Assembly (NCBI GenBank): GCA_036785325.1 | Contig: JAXIVH010000012.1 | Location: forward strand, 9,809,253 to 9,873,252 | Direction: 5' to 3' | Origin: Urophycis tenuis | Lineage: Eukaryota > Chordata > Actinopteri > Gadiformes > Phycidae | DNA: 64,000 nt | Shown: in pieces, positions 25,238 through 36,644 of the stretch | How positions within the stretch are numbered: position 1 is the stretch's first letter | Layout: every line of letters begins with the position of its first letter | Translations under genes and position numbers: made by a program | The notes under the pieces: generated by a model | Databases searched by the model: none | What the model was told of the DNA's origin: nothing | Seen by the model: only the letters and a program-made list of their open reading frames with translations

Positions 25238-27022
25238 TCACAGAGGGTGTAGTTCGGCAAGGGACCTCTTCTGCTGCTGCATGAACCCCTGCAAGCTCCT
25301 CTTGCCCACCCTGAACGAGCTCTCCTTCCGGGAGAAGGGCAGGATGACCTGCAGTCTGAGGAGCGTCTCGATGTTGCTGAAGCTCCGGATCTGCGACGTC
25401 TTCAGCGTGTCCAGGACGGTGGTGGGGAGGTACCCCCCCAAGGGGTCCAACCACTTCTCCTTCCACGACTTGATCTCCTGAAACAGAGACACTTTGTCCG
25501 GCAGGTCCTCGCTGTACAGGCGGAACAGAAGGCCGCCCAAAGTGGGGGTTTCTACTTTGGACATTGCGTAAGGCACGATCTCCAGGGCCCGCAGGGTGTC
25601 CAGGACCTTCTCGGTGAAGAGCTCGCCGACCTCCGCGATGGAGTGCTCTATCACCTTCGCGCTGACCGACTCCAAGTAAAAGTCACTCAGGGGCTCCAGC
25701 AGCACCGGGTGCAAGGTGGACACCTGGAGTTTGGCGGCTAAGGCGACGGCCTCGTCGAACCAGGCCCTGTGGTGGACGTCGATGTCGAGCCGCAGCTTGC
25801 AGAGGGCCTCGGTGAGGTCGGGCAGCGTGTCGACGGCGAGCAGCATGTCCAGGGGCTTGCCCTGCAGGGAGCCGCTCAGCTTGCCGGTGACGGCCAGCAC
25901 GTGTTTCTGCACCACCGTCGCCAGGATGAACTCGAAGCTCCGGATGGCGCCGAAGTACTCGGCGGCCTGGCGCCGCTCGGCGCCGCTGCGGCCCTCCTCC
26001 TTCAGCTCGTTGAGGCAGAGCATGAGGGACTCCAGCAGCTCCGCCGTCAGCTCCTGCGTGTCGTGGCTCCGCTCCCAGTTCTTCACCAGCTTGTCGCGCA
26101 GCTCGTTGCCGCGGGCCTCGTCGCGGGGGAAGGCGCCGAGGATGGCGTCCTCCAGCTTGTTCTGCCGCCGCGCGTCCGCCGTGAACCACTGCAGCAGGCT
26201 CTCCGCCACCGCCGCCCCGTCCGCCGCCACCGCCGCCGGCGAGGAGCGCGCCAGCCACACGTTGAGCGACACCGCCGAGCTGACGGCGCGCACCGCCTGG
26301 GGGTACTTGGCGGCGAGCGTCGCGCACACGTCCCTCATTTGCGCGCCCGCCCGGCCCACGGCGAGCAGCGCCAGCCCCCGGCAGTACGCCATGTTGAAGC
26401 CCCACTTCTCGGACAGCGCCGTCTCCACGGCGTCCGCCAAGGCGCCGGCGTCCTCGCCGTAGGGGATGAAGGCCAGCGTCTCCTCGCACTGGATGTCCTC
26501 CTTGTTCAGGTAGCGGATGCACAGCGGCACGTAGAGCTCGCCGTCCACCTCCAGCGCCTGCTCGATGATGATGGTGAAGAACTGCGAGTCCCAGAGCTCC
26601 TTGAGCATCTCCTCACGCAGCTGCGGGCCGTAGAAGGACATGGGCGCCCGGGGCTCCGCGGGGGCCTCCGGCGCCACGCCGTTGCCCTCCTGGGTCGCCG
26701 CCACGGCGACGGGGGGCTCTGCTACGGCCGGGCTGCTGGCCTCCTCCTCCGTCGAGTTCACTTCAGCGGCTCCTGATGTGCAGAAAATAAAAATGGAGGA
26801 TGTGTTCCGTGTACTCCATTCAACATACAACAAATTACATATAACGTGTGTTTACAGGGTTACGAGTTACATTAAATTATAGATTTTCAGGTCAAATTAT
26901 TTAAGAAAAGAAAAGTCATCAAAAATCAGGAGGGACTGAGGGTCTGTGTAAAGTTCTGTCATGACGGATTTGTAAATGAACTTACCTTTGATCAGCTTTA
27001 GTCCTTGAAAGGTTTCCAGGAC
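25238..27022 (-). repeat. Tandem module 4 (exons 10-11, terminal)
   Basis: Small exon 27022-26986 (37 nt, VLETFQGLKLIK) plus terminal exon 26772-25238 (1535 nt with stop); 523 residues. Landmarks are FFTIIIEQALEVDGE, WGFNMAYCRGLALLAVG, SWKEKWLD and SFSNIETLLRLQVILP. It ends about 35 residues after the LLR...LP segment, so it lacks the last 40 or so residues present in modules 1-3 and in thap12. It is very GC-rich, and alternate frames stay open for hundreds of codons as a result. Confidence 0.85.
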
Positions 27023-30000
27023 CTAAATGGCAATGGGTACAAATACAAAATCAATACATGAAAGCTGAGCTGCAAGTCATTGTAGGATGTATGACATAAT
27101 ATGATAATAATATGATTCTATGGGACATGAGTGCCCTTCTTCCAGAGTCTTGCTCATGCTCAGCTCCCCTTACCACCAGTACCGGTAGAGAGTGACCTCT
27201 AGTGGGGCATGCTGTGCACTACACCGCCTCAATACAGGATCTCCGTATCAGTTTAATAGAAAACAGTGTGTCCCAATTGTTGACGCCGGTATTGAAAATT
27301 ACACCTTCGGGATTTCTAAAACACTGGTACACAAAGAGACCTTCATACCGAGCCTGCAGAGCCTTCTAGAAAGCTTACCTGGGCCAGGCACGGCCTGCTC
27401 TCCGGATCCATCTCCATGCACCTCTCGATGAGCTCGTGCAGCCTCTGCAGCGTCTGGTGGTGCGTGAGCAGCATGACGCGGTCCGTCTTGCTGCCCCTGC
27501 AGACGGTGCCCTCCAGGAGGTCCCGCATGGAGTTGAGGGTGGACTTCATCAGGTCGCACTCGATGCTGACGCTGGGCAGCACGGCCACCAGCCGCAGCAG
27601 GGACGTCACGGTCGGGTGGCTCCTGGCCTCCGGGTGGAGCAGCGTCTCGGAGATGGACGCCGGCGGCGCCGCCTCCTGGTACTTCTCCCGCCACGCCACC
27701 GCCCACGCGTTGATCTCCATCTCCGCCGTGTCGGGGTCGGTGAGGTCCGTCAGGTACTGGCCGAAGGGCTTCTCCGAGGACTCGAGGCTGGACTGGGGGT
27801 TGCAGGAGGGCAGCAGCGAGAGGACCGACAGCGCCTGCAGGTGGCTCTCCGAGAAGCTGTGCTTCATCTCCTCGATGAGACACTTGAGGATGGGGATGCT
27901 CAGGGTCTCCCGGTAGTAGACCTCCACCGACTCGTAGTTGCTGACCTCCTCGGGGAAGCACACCTGCTCAGGCCCCACCTTTGAGGCCAGCCTGAAGGCG
28001 TGCTCGAACCACGGCCCGTGCGCGGTGTTGATGTTCTCCAGCATGTTGCTCAGCGCCTCGATGATCCGGGGGATCTTCTCCACCTCTCCGATGATGTCCG
28101 CCGGGTTGCCGCAGCGGAAGACGGTGCTGCAGTTGCGGAGGGGGGCGCAGGCGTTCCTCAGGATCACCAGGGCCACGATGAAGTCCATGCTCCTCACGGC
28201 GGTGGCCAGGACCTGGGCGTAGAGCGGCGCGGTGCCGCCGCCGGTGGCGGTGCTCAAGGAGTCGAGGCAGCTGAGGACGGCCTCCAGCGTGTCGGCCAGG
28301 GCGTCGAAGAAGTCCTCCCGCTTCTTCCAGCGCGAGCAGCAGGTTTCGGGGATCTCCTCCAGCGCCTCCCGGGGGGCGTTGAGCAGCCCGTCGACCGCCT
28401 GGGCCAGCTGGGCCTCGAGTCCCGGGGAGCGGTCGAAGAACCGCAACAGGTCCTCCGCCACGCCCAGCATCCTGGTCACCGGGAGGCAAGGCACGCGGCC
28501 GGCCAGCCAGTAGGCCAGGCCGCACGACTCGCTCGGCGTGACCACCGACAGCGGGTAGCTCTTCAGGAAGTCCAAAGACATTATCTTTAGACTCTGGCAG
28601 CCCGAGCCCGAGTGCATATACGCCTGTCCGCGGCACCGGGACATGGGCAGGCCCCAGTCCTCCGTCAGGACCTTGGCGAGGGCCTTCGCCTGTCCGTCGT
28701 CGTCCGTGGCGGCCTCGTCGAACGGCAGGAAGCCGAGGAGCTCCACTTTGGGCGCCGATCCGCCGACGTAGCGGACGAACACGGGCAGGTGGCTCCCGTC
28801 GGACAGCCGGACGGGCCGGTCGGTGATGAGGGAGAAGAAGGGCGACTCCTGGATCTCCTGGAGGATGACGTCCCGGATGCCTTTGGTCAGCAGCGTGGTC
28901 AGCTCCGCCTCCCCGATGTCCAGTCTGCCCTTGCCGTCGGCGCCGAACCAGCGACACATGATGAGCTCCTGGACGACGCCGTCCGGCTCGTCGGTGGCGA
29001 TCTCGGCCAGGCTGCCCTTCTTCTTGGCCAGCAGCGCGGCCAGCCGGAACACCGTCTCCAGACTCTGCCGGTTGTCCCCCGTGTGGCCGTTCTCCTCCGC
29101 GGGCCTCACCTCCGGGTCCTCGGCGGCGTCCGCAGGCGGCTGCACCACGAGCTGCTCCTCTGCCTCGTCTTTCAAAGGGTCGACTGAGCAGACGAGGGGA
29201 AAAACAAAGCAACAAACAACACAAAGAGAAAGACATGCGTTATGAATGGAATGCATGATGCCTCAGCACTGGTTTTTCCCTATTTCCCTATTTTAGGCTA
29301 ATGGTTAGTCACACTGACAATATGGACTACAAAAATGGCATAAATTGTATATTTGTGAATTTGAGTCATGTCTTTGGCATAAGTCACTTCTTGTTCTCCA
29401 CTTTTGAGGGCGTTTATGTACACATTTGTAGTTGAATACTTGGGTAAACGTGCAGCTAAGTGTCTTTGTAGGTGCCCTTTCTTTTACAATATACAAGGCT
29501 GACCTTGGAATATGGTTTGTATCTAATCTTCATGTAAATGTAAAGGCAGAAAAAACACTGTTTATTAATGTGTTGATTGTAGCTTTCAATCGGATGAGCT
29601 ACAACAAGCTTTGTGGTTTATTGTAATATTTCAATTTACAATGGGTTGTCGTTTTTAATATCTGAGTATAATACCTTCCATGTTATTTTCAGAGTTCTTC
29701 AACAAAGTTTTGGATTCCTTATCCTGTGAAGAAATAAAAAAAATAAAAAACATGAACACATTACATCACGTCAATATGAAAACACATGAAACCTTACAAT
29801 TACATAAAAACCCCATCATTAACACTTACCAGACAAATGCCCTCTAAAGTTTGGGGGGTGACCTTCAGACACTGGGTCACCATGCGGTCGAGGTCCCTGT
29901 TGAAGTCCGTGCCCACCTGCAGCATGGCCAGACACGGCGAGCGGTCCTTGGGATTGGTGTTCCTCAGGTACTCCTGGAACATCTTGTGGCGCATTTTGGC

Positions 30001-33000
30001 GCCGCAGTCCTCCAGCGCCGTGCTGGGCAGCACGGACATGATCCTCAGCAGCGTGTTGATGTTGCCAAAGTACTGCATGACCGGCAGCCGCAGCGTGTGG
30101 AAGATGGTGTCCGGGATGGTGAGCGTCACCTTGGTCTTCCACTTCACCCTCCAGCAGCACAGCTCGGTGAAGAAGTTCTCGGCGTCGGGGAGGTCGGTGC
30201 TGTACAGCGGGAGCTTGGACTTCAGACTCTCGAACATGTAGCTCACCGTCACCGAGCAGGGGACCAGCGACAGGAAGTTGAGCGCCTCCTTGTGGTCCTC
30301 TGAGAAGTGGTCCTTCACCGCCGTCATGAGGTTGTCCATGAGGGGGATGCTCAAGGCGTCCTTGTAGAAGCCCTGGGGCTTCCTCATGCCGTCCCGGGGC
30401 TGCGAGGGGTTTTCGGGCTCCTCGATCTGGACCCGGAGGCTCTGTGCCACGGCGCAGGCTTCGTCGAACCAATTCTGGTGGAACACCTTCATGTTTGTTT
30501 TGACTCGGCTCAGGGTGGCTAGGATGCCGCTGATTTGACAAAGCTGGGAGGCTGCGCTGAAGTGGTCCTTCTGCAGACCTGAGCTGAGCTCTTTAGTGAA
30601 AGAGGATGTATTCTTCAAGATCACCATGGCGATTATGAAATCAAAGTCCATTATCTTCCGAAGCAGCGACCCGGCTTGTTCGGACACAGAATCTTTCCAT
30701 CTCTGCGGGTTGTTTTTGATTTTCTCTAGACATTCAACTAGAGGCTCCATTATTTGTACAAAGACTTCATACGAATCGTGTTTTTCCTGCCACACTGAGC
30801 AGAATTTCCCTTGCAACTCTTGGACCTTCTCATAGCTTTCTCTGAGACCGTACGCAATAACATGGTCTATCTGTTTTTCAAGCAGAGCGCTGCTGCCGAA
30901 AAGCATTAGGGCCTCCTCAAACACATCGAGGGCCTTCTTGATGGCAGGCACCGGGATCGTCTTGGACCACCACGTGTTGAAGGAGTAGCAGGAGCTGTGT
31001 GTGCTTATGGCGAGCGGAGACTTCTCTTGGACCTTGCACGCAAAGGCCTTCAGCTTGTAGGAGATGTCCCCGGATCCCAGGTAGGCCTGCCCGCGGCAGT
31101 ACTTCAGGTCCAGGCGCCACTCCTCCGTGAGGATCTCCATCAAGCGCTGCACCATCTCGTCGCACTCGAGGTCGGCCTCCGCGAAGCCCATCAGCTCCAA
31201 GCGCATGACGTCGAAGCTGTCCACGAACCTCAGGAAGAGCGGCAGGTAGTCCTTCTCGCCGAGCACCACGACGCGGTCGATGAACAGGGAGAAGAAGGAG
31301 CTCCCCACCTCCATCAGGATGCCGTCGCGGACCACGTTCTCGCAGACGTTGAGGACTTCCTTCATCTCCGACTTGGACACGTACTCGACCTCGCTCTCCT
31401 GTTCGGCGGAGACCTCCGCGTTCTGCCTGCTCTGGCTGTTGTACGCCGCGGTCACCGCCGCCTGCAGCGCGGACTTGAGCGCCTCCCGGTCGGTCTCCGC
31501 GCACTTCATCTCCACCAGTTTTTCCCCCTCCATTTCAATGGTCATCACCTTTGTGTCGTCTTCGTTGTCCTTTTCCACGTGGTTTCCATCGTTTGCAATC
31601 GCTACAATAATAAAATGTGAAAGTAGTTGGTTTTCAATCTATTGAAATGAATACCATAGTTGTATATTTCTTTGTCCACGTCTAGCACCATTATTATGGA
31701 GAAAAACATTATTTTTAATAAGGTGTGTTTACCAAGCATAAAATATATTTGGATGAGAAAAAACACATCTCTGGTGATATTATTGATGGAGATGTTGATT
31801 GCGCAAAAGTAATATAAAAAGAATGGCTTTTCTCACCTTTGGGAAGCTTTTCTTTAACTGCGTTTTCCTGTGACAAAGAGCAGAGAGATTAGACATCTAA
31901 CCACATCGGAGGCACTGACAAGACACCCGACGCGGCAATCCTCACCGTTTGCAGCAACTGCATGATTTCCGGATGGTTTTTCGCATAGGACTCGACCATC
32001 TGCTCCACGTTGAAGTGCACATCTTGGTTTACAAACACGTACGCCAAATGGCACCTTCTGAGGTCCTGCGGCGTGCCTTTGAGGTAGAAATGACATCGCT
32101 CCAAGACCATGTTGTACTGGCCGTACACGTCGGCCTCGGCGTTCACGCAGGGCACGGTGCCCAGGACTCTCAGCAGACTCTGCACATTGGGGTAGAAGGC
32201 GATGTCGTGGATCTTCAGCGTGGCGAACACCGTGGTGGGCAGGATCCTGCGCTTGCTGGCGTGCCGCCACTTGAGCTCCCAGCAGCCCAGCTCCTCGTAG
32301 AAGGTGTCCGGCCGGGCGAGGTTGTTCAGGTTGGCGTCCGCCACCTTGTCCCTGCGGATGCTGAAGTTGTGGTCGGCCATGTACGACGGCACTAGCGACA
32401 GCCACCGGAGGATCCTCACCATCTCCACGCTGAACACCCGCTTGACCTCCGCCACCAGGTACTGCAGGATGGGCCGGCTCAGGTTTTCGCGGAACATGTC
32501 CTCCAGTGGGGTCTCGGTGGTGGTCGCGGGCTCCGCCACCAGCGAGGCCAGCGAGGTCTCCGGCACGGTGACCTCCACGCCGAGCTTCTTGGCCCGGCCC
32601 AATGCGTCGCCAAACCACTTCCTGTGGAAAATGGCGATCTCCTGCTGATACTTGGTGACCAGCTTTAAGGCGTTGGAGATGGTGTACTGCAATGTGCTGC
32701 TGATGCTGATTATCCCCCTGAGACTTGAATTCAGTATGCTCACACAGCAAAGCGTGTTCTTCAGAACCACCAGTGTGACGATGAAGTTGAAGTTCTTCAG
32801 CGTGGGCCGGAGCTTGGCCAGCTGCTCGGCGGTGTCTTCGTCCACCTTGGAGATCACCTCGTTGATGACGTTGAGGAACGGCTCGAGAATGTCAAGCATG
32901 GTCTGGAAGGCGTCCGTGCCGTACTCCCAGTTGCCACGGCAGGCCTCCTTGATGCCGTCCACCCTGCCTTTCACGTGCCCGTACGTCATCTGGATCTTGC

Positions 33001-36000
33001 CCTCTAGTCTTGAGCCGAGCTCCGGTGTTCTCCTGATGAGCCCGGCTACCTCCTCCACGGCGTCGGCGACTTTCTGGATGAAGGGGACCGGCATGCAGCG
33101 GATGATCCATATGTTGAAGACGTACGGGTCGCTGGGAGAGAGCACGACCTGTGGGAACTCCTGAAGGATCCTGCAGGTCAAGTCCCGGATCTTCTGGCAC
33201 ATGCTGCCGGTCACCAGGTAGGAGAGTCCTCTGCAATGCTCCATCCTCAGCCCCCACTTGTTCCGCAGCTCCGTGAGAAGTGTGTAAAACAGATTCTCCG
33301 TGTCCAACTCGCAGGGAAGGAAGCCGATGAGGTGCTTCTGGGGAAAGCCCTCGACCGTGACGGAGCGCACGAAAACCGGGATCTGCTCCTTCCCTTCCAT
33401 GTTTGTGGCGTCCTGGAGCAGGATGGAGAAGAAGCGCGCCATTTGCAGGCTGTTCTGGATCTCGTCTCGCATGAGGTCCTCGCTGAACTGGAGGATTTCC
33501 TTCTGGTCAATTTTCTCCACGCAGATGGGATTTAGAACCGGCCTGCCCCGGGACTCTCCCATCGGTTCTTCTACATTTGCGCCATTGATGCTGAACCCAA
33601 TTAGCGCGAGGACCTCCTTAAAATAGACCTTGAGAGACTCTCTGGCTTTGGAGCTCGCTGTGTCCTCCTGCATGGGATCATTTTGTGGTATTGCTCCACA
33701 CGTTGTGCTGTTTTCTCCAGAGACTTCAGGAGTTTCAGTATCGTCTGAGGGAAATGTAAATTACATTTGTATTTATTTATTTGTTAATAATTTAATCATT
33801 ACAATTACAAATAAATTTTCATGTGAAGAACCAATCACATTTTATCATAATATTTTTGCGTGTATACATTGTTATAGAGGTAAACAAGTCAGTCTACCTT
33901 TCGATTTCTTGACCGAAGCCAGTTCCTCCTCAACCTAAAATTAGGACAAGAGGAGATTAGGTTTGTTGACATACAATTCAATAGTACAATATACCCCAAT
34001 ATATGAAAATTTGACTGACGCTCTGCGAAATACTTACAGGATCACCAACTCGTTTTCTATTGCTGGTTGACGAATTGGTTGATGGTTCTGTGATATCAAA
34101 CACTGTTGGAATTGCATCTTCCTTCAACACATAAGCGGAAGTCCCCTAAAACAAAAATCATAAGAGATTGGCACAAACAAAATGACTGTGCAGATGTGTG
34201 ACGCAAACTAGCATAACTTGACTGAGTGGGTGGCGTGACTGGGAGGAATTTATGTGTCGATAGTAGGATCCTTGTAAAGAAATGGAATATATATCTTATA
34301 GGTTGTGATTTTAATTATAATATTACTGAAATCACTACAATCATCATCGATGACAGATATGTCATGGTTATTTTAAGCTACATTATAGTTGAAATGTTAC
34401 ATATTGCAAACTTAAATCATTCACACAATAAATGCAAATTACAAGTCTTGGCTAGTTAAAGTAGCCATCTCGAAGATCTACAAAGATTTGGATTTAAATA
34501 AATGTTGGTTAAGACGCTAGCCGTCACAGAATTAAGCATAACAGTGGTGACATTTATAGTATTAAGAATGTTATGAACTGGGTGCTAGTGGCGACATTCT
34601 TGCCATGCATTCAAATCACAAGTGGTGCCATTAGTGACACTATCTCCATCACCCAGCAGTGGTGAAGCTTCCACAAACTTGTGTGTGCGGCGGCGTAATG
34701 ATTCTCTTTGCCCTAAGTGCCGCCAGAGACAATGAAACCGAGATCGCCACTTTTAAAAAAATCGCAATTTGTAACATTCCGCCTAGCGGTTGCTGTTAAA
34801 ATAACCTGGACATATCAAGACTCTCAAAACCCCTTCCACTCCGGCCACCCAACCAGCCATGATACACCAGGTTGCGTCACACAGCTGCACAGACACAGTT
34901 AAGAGTGGACAAACTCAAGTCTTGAGTTTTTTTTTTTAAATTCTTTAAGTTTCCTGCTCCTTCTAACTAGGAGGGGCTCAATCTTACACAATCTTACACA
35001 CATTGCGACATAAACGTTTTTATAGTGTGCCCTTTGGCCGGCAATCAAGTAAGAAATTCACTTTTAATTATTTACAAAACAAATAAATAAATAAATCAGT
35101 TGGCCTGATAAGAAATGATGTGGGATTATTGTTTATTGATTTTGTGCTTGCATTGCATTGTTGTATTTGCAGTGGCATTACATTGAATGCATAAATACAA
35201 AATGCCAACCACGCCATTACCAAAATGATCCATGTTGGTTCTTACCTCCTGTGAAATTAGGGAAGGCTCGAAGTGTTTAGCACAAAGTTTGTAGAGTTTA
35301 TGTAACTCTTCGGGACCTTTAGATTCCAAGTCTGGGCGATGACAGTTGTCCAGCCATTGTTTACAGCTGTAAAGAAAAAAGAATGATATTTGCATTATAT
35401 TTATGTATTTCCCCCCCATGGGGGATGAATAAAGCTGTATCTATCTATCTACCTATCTATCTATCTATCCATCCAAATATAGTGTGGGTGTCCAATTATT
35501 GGGTTGTTCTTTTTTGGCATAAGGGTAAACCCGCTACAGGCTTATTCTTTCAAATTGGTAGGCCCATTTCACAATTTCACTTAATTTGTAGATTTGCAAC
35601 GATTTCCTATGATATGCATTGATTTAATCATTTACTTCGTACAATGAAATTATGTTATAAAATGTTACACACCAAAGAGGTGTTCACGAGAATACAACAC
35701 AGCATGTTAAAAAATATATACATATAACAGGTACCACCAAGGATAGCCTCATATAAATGCTGGTGTTTATTATAGTATTGTATATGACTATAACTAAATG
35801 CTTTGAACGCCAATGCCATTACAAAATGTAAAATGCTTGTTGATTTTCCCAATCCGATTTGTGTTTTTTGTCCCATGTATTTAAATGATGAATAGTTTTG
35901 GTTAAATGCGGTCTCAAAATGAAAGCAAGCTGATCTGAACAGCGGTCCTTGTGGAGGCGCCAGGTTGCAGTGAGTGACTTTTAGTGCATCCTACACTCAA

Positions 36001-36632
36001 TACTGTGGCCGTGGATGGCCGTGTGCACTTGGATTAATACAGTAGTCATAGTGCAGCCCTATTCAAATCACTGTCATCTGCAACTGAGATTTGTAAGCCG
36101 CTGCCAGCCCGATAAAATCTTGCTAGCGAATCTATCATTGAAAATTACATAATAAACAGATATTGGAGAAATTGTCTTTGCTAGCTGACTAAACATAACC
36201 ACCACTGCACACACACACTCTCTCCAAATGGCTATTTACATAACTGAAGTTTACGGGGTGTTTATTTGTAATGGTTAGGGTGAACGGCCAAGAGGGCATT
36301 TATAGCAGAGCATAGAAATGAGTTTGGATCATAAAGTAAAAAAAAAAAATAAAAAATAAAAACAGAACCCATTTTATGTGGGACTTTTCTTTCAACACTA
36401 GTCTGCGCCATTTTCAATGGAGTTGGTGTTTCTATTAGCTAACACCATGTTCCGGCTAATGGTGGATGGCTACAGCACTCACTCTCTCCAGTCTTTCATT
36501 TCTAATTCGCATTCTAATGAAACAGCGAAGAACTTACCGGTCGGGATCCGAAGGAAAACTGAACAGGGTCACGTCGGAGTCCGTTTTCCCCTGGTCGGAG
36601 CCACAGTTCGTCGCAGCGCAGCAGTCAGTCAT
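25238..36632 (-). CDS. THAP12-like protein with four tandem hAT-like modules
   Basis: Eleven minus-strand exons: 36632-36538, 35366-35246, 34145-34038, 33934-33898, 33744-31946, 31867-31837, 31601-29830, 29723-29675, 29183-27379, 27022-26986 and 26772-25238. Every internal boundary has AG/GT sites and phases agree, giving 7389 nt (2462 residues plus stop). Residues 1-72 form a THAP zinc finger (MTDCCAATNC, CKQWLDNC, CAKHF). About 73-108 hold DAIPTVFDI, as in THAP12. Four modules follow: 109-720, 721-1321, 1322-1939 and 1940-2462. Each resembles the THAP12 body, a domesticated hAT transposase: an FFSI/FFSL block, WGL...CRGxxY, then a C-terminal W...LLR...LP dimerisation-like segment. Known THAP12 (760 residues in human) has one module. 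The expected role is a nuclear DNA-binding or regulatory protein; the function of the multi-module form is unknown. An in-frame ATG at 36644 is an alternative start. Transcription as one mRNA is inferred from the splice phases. Confidence 0.85.
27379..29723 (-). repeat. Tandem module 3 (exons 8-9)
   Basis: Small exon 29723-29675 (49 nt, DKESKTLLKNSENNME) plus large exon 29183-27379 (1805 nt); 618 codons. Landmarks are FFSLITDRPVRLSDGS, WGLPMSRCRGQAYMHSG, AWAVAWREK and SHPTVTSLLRLVAVLP. It ends at a GTAAGC donor after RPCLAQ. It is strikingly GC-rich at third codon positions. Confidence 0.85.
29830..31867 (-). repeat. Tandem module 2 (exons 6-7)
   Basis: Small exon 31867-31837 (31 nt, ENAVKEKLPK) plus large exon 31601-29830 (1772 nt); 601 codons. 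Landmarks are FFSLFIDRVVVLGEKD, WRLDLKYCRGQAYLGSG, CWRVKWKTK and YFGNINTLLRIMSVLP. It ends at a GTAAGT donor after LEGICL. An Asp is kept at the position of the first hAT catalytic acid. Confidence 0.85.
31946..33934 (-). repeat. Tandem module 1 (exons 4-5)
   Basis: Small exon 33934-33898 (37 nt, VEEELASVKKSK) plus large exon 33744-31946 (1799 nt); 612 codons together. Landmarks are FFSILLQDATNMEGKE, WGLRMEHCRGLSYLVTG, CWELKWRH and FYPNVQSLLRVLGTVP. The last is the closest of the four to the matching segment of the neighbouring thap12. It ends at a GTGAGG donor after MQLLQT, where single-module thap12 instead continues to a stop. Confidence 0.85.
35402..35475 (+). mobile_element. Probable retroelement tail with TATC repeat
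   Basis: GGGGGATGAATAAAGCTGTA followed by TCTA repeats. This layout (AATAAAG then TATCTATC) is typical of 3' ends of short non-LTR retroelement copies in fish. It lies in the first intron of the four-module THAP gene. Confidence 0.45.
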
Positions 36633-36644
36633 CTTGGACTGCAT

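Noticed and set aside
25769..26776. 335-codon open frame on the plus strand
   Set aside because: It is antisense to module 4 of the THAP-like gene. Very GC-rich coding sequence leaves other frames open by chance, and the product is low-complexity with no known match.
27968..29236. 422-codon minus-strand open frame
   Set aside because: Shifted frame of module 3. The other frame carries the conserved FFSLITDR, CRGQAY and LLRLVAVLP blocks.
31854..32750. 298-codon minus-strand open frame
   Set aside because: Alternate frame of module 1 with no family resemblance.
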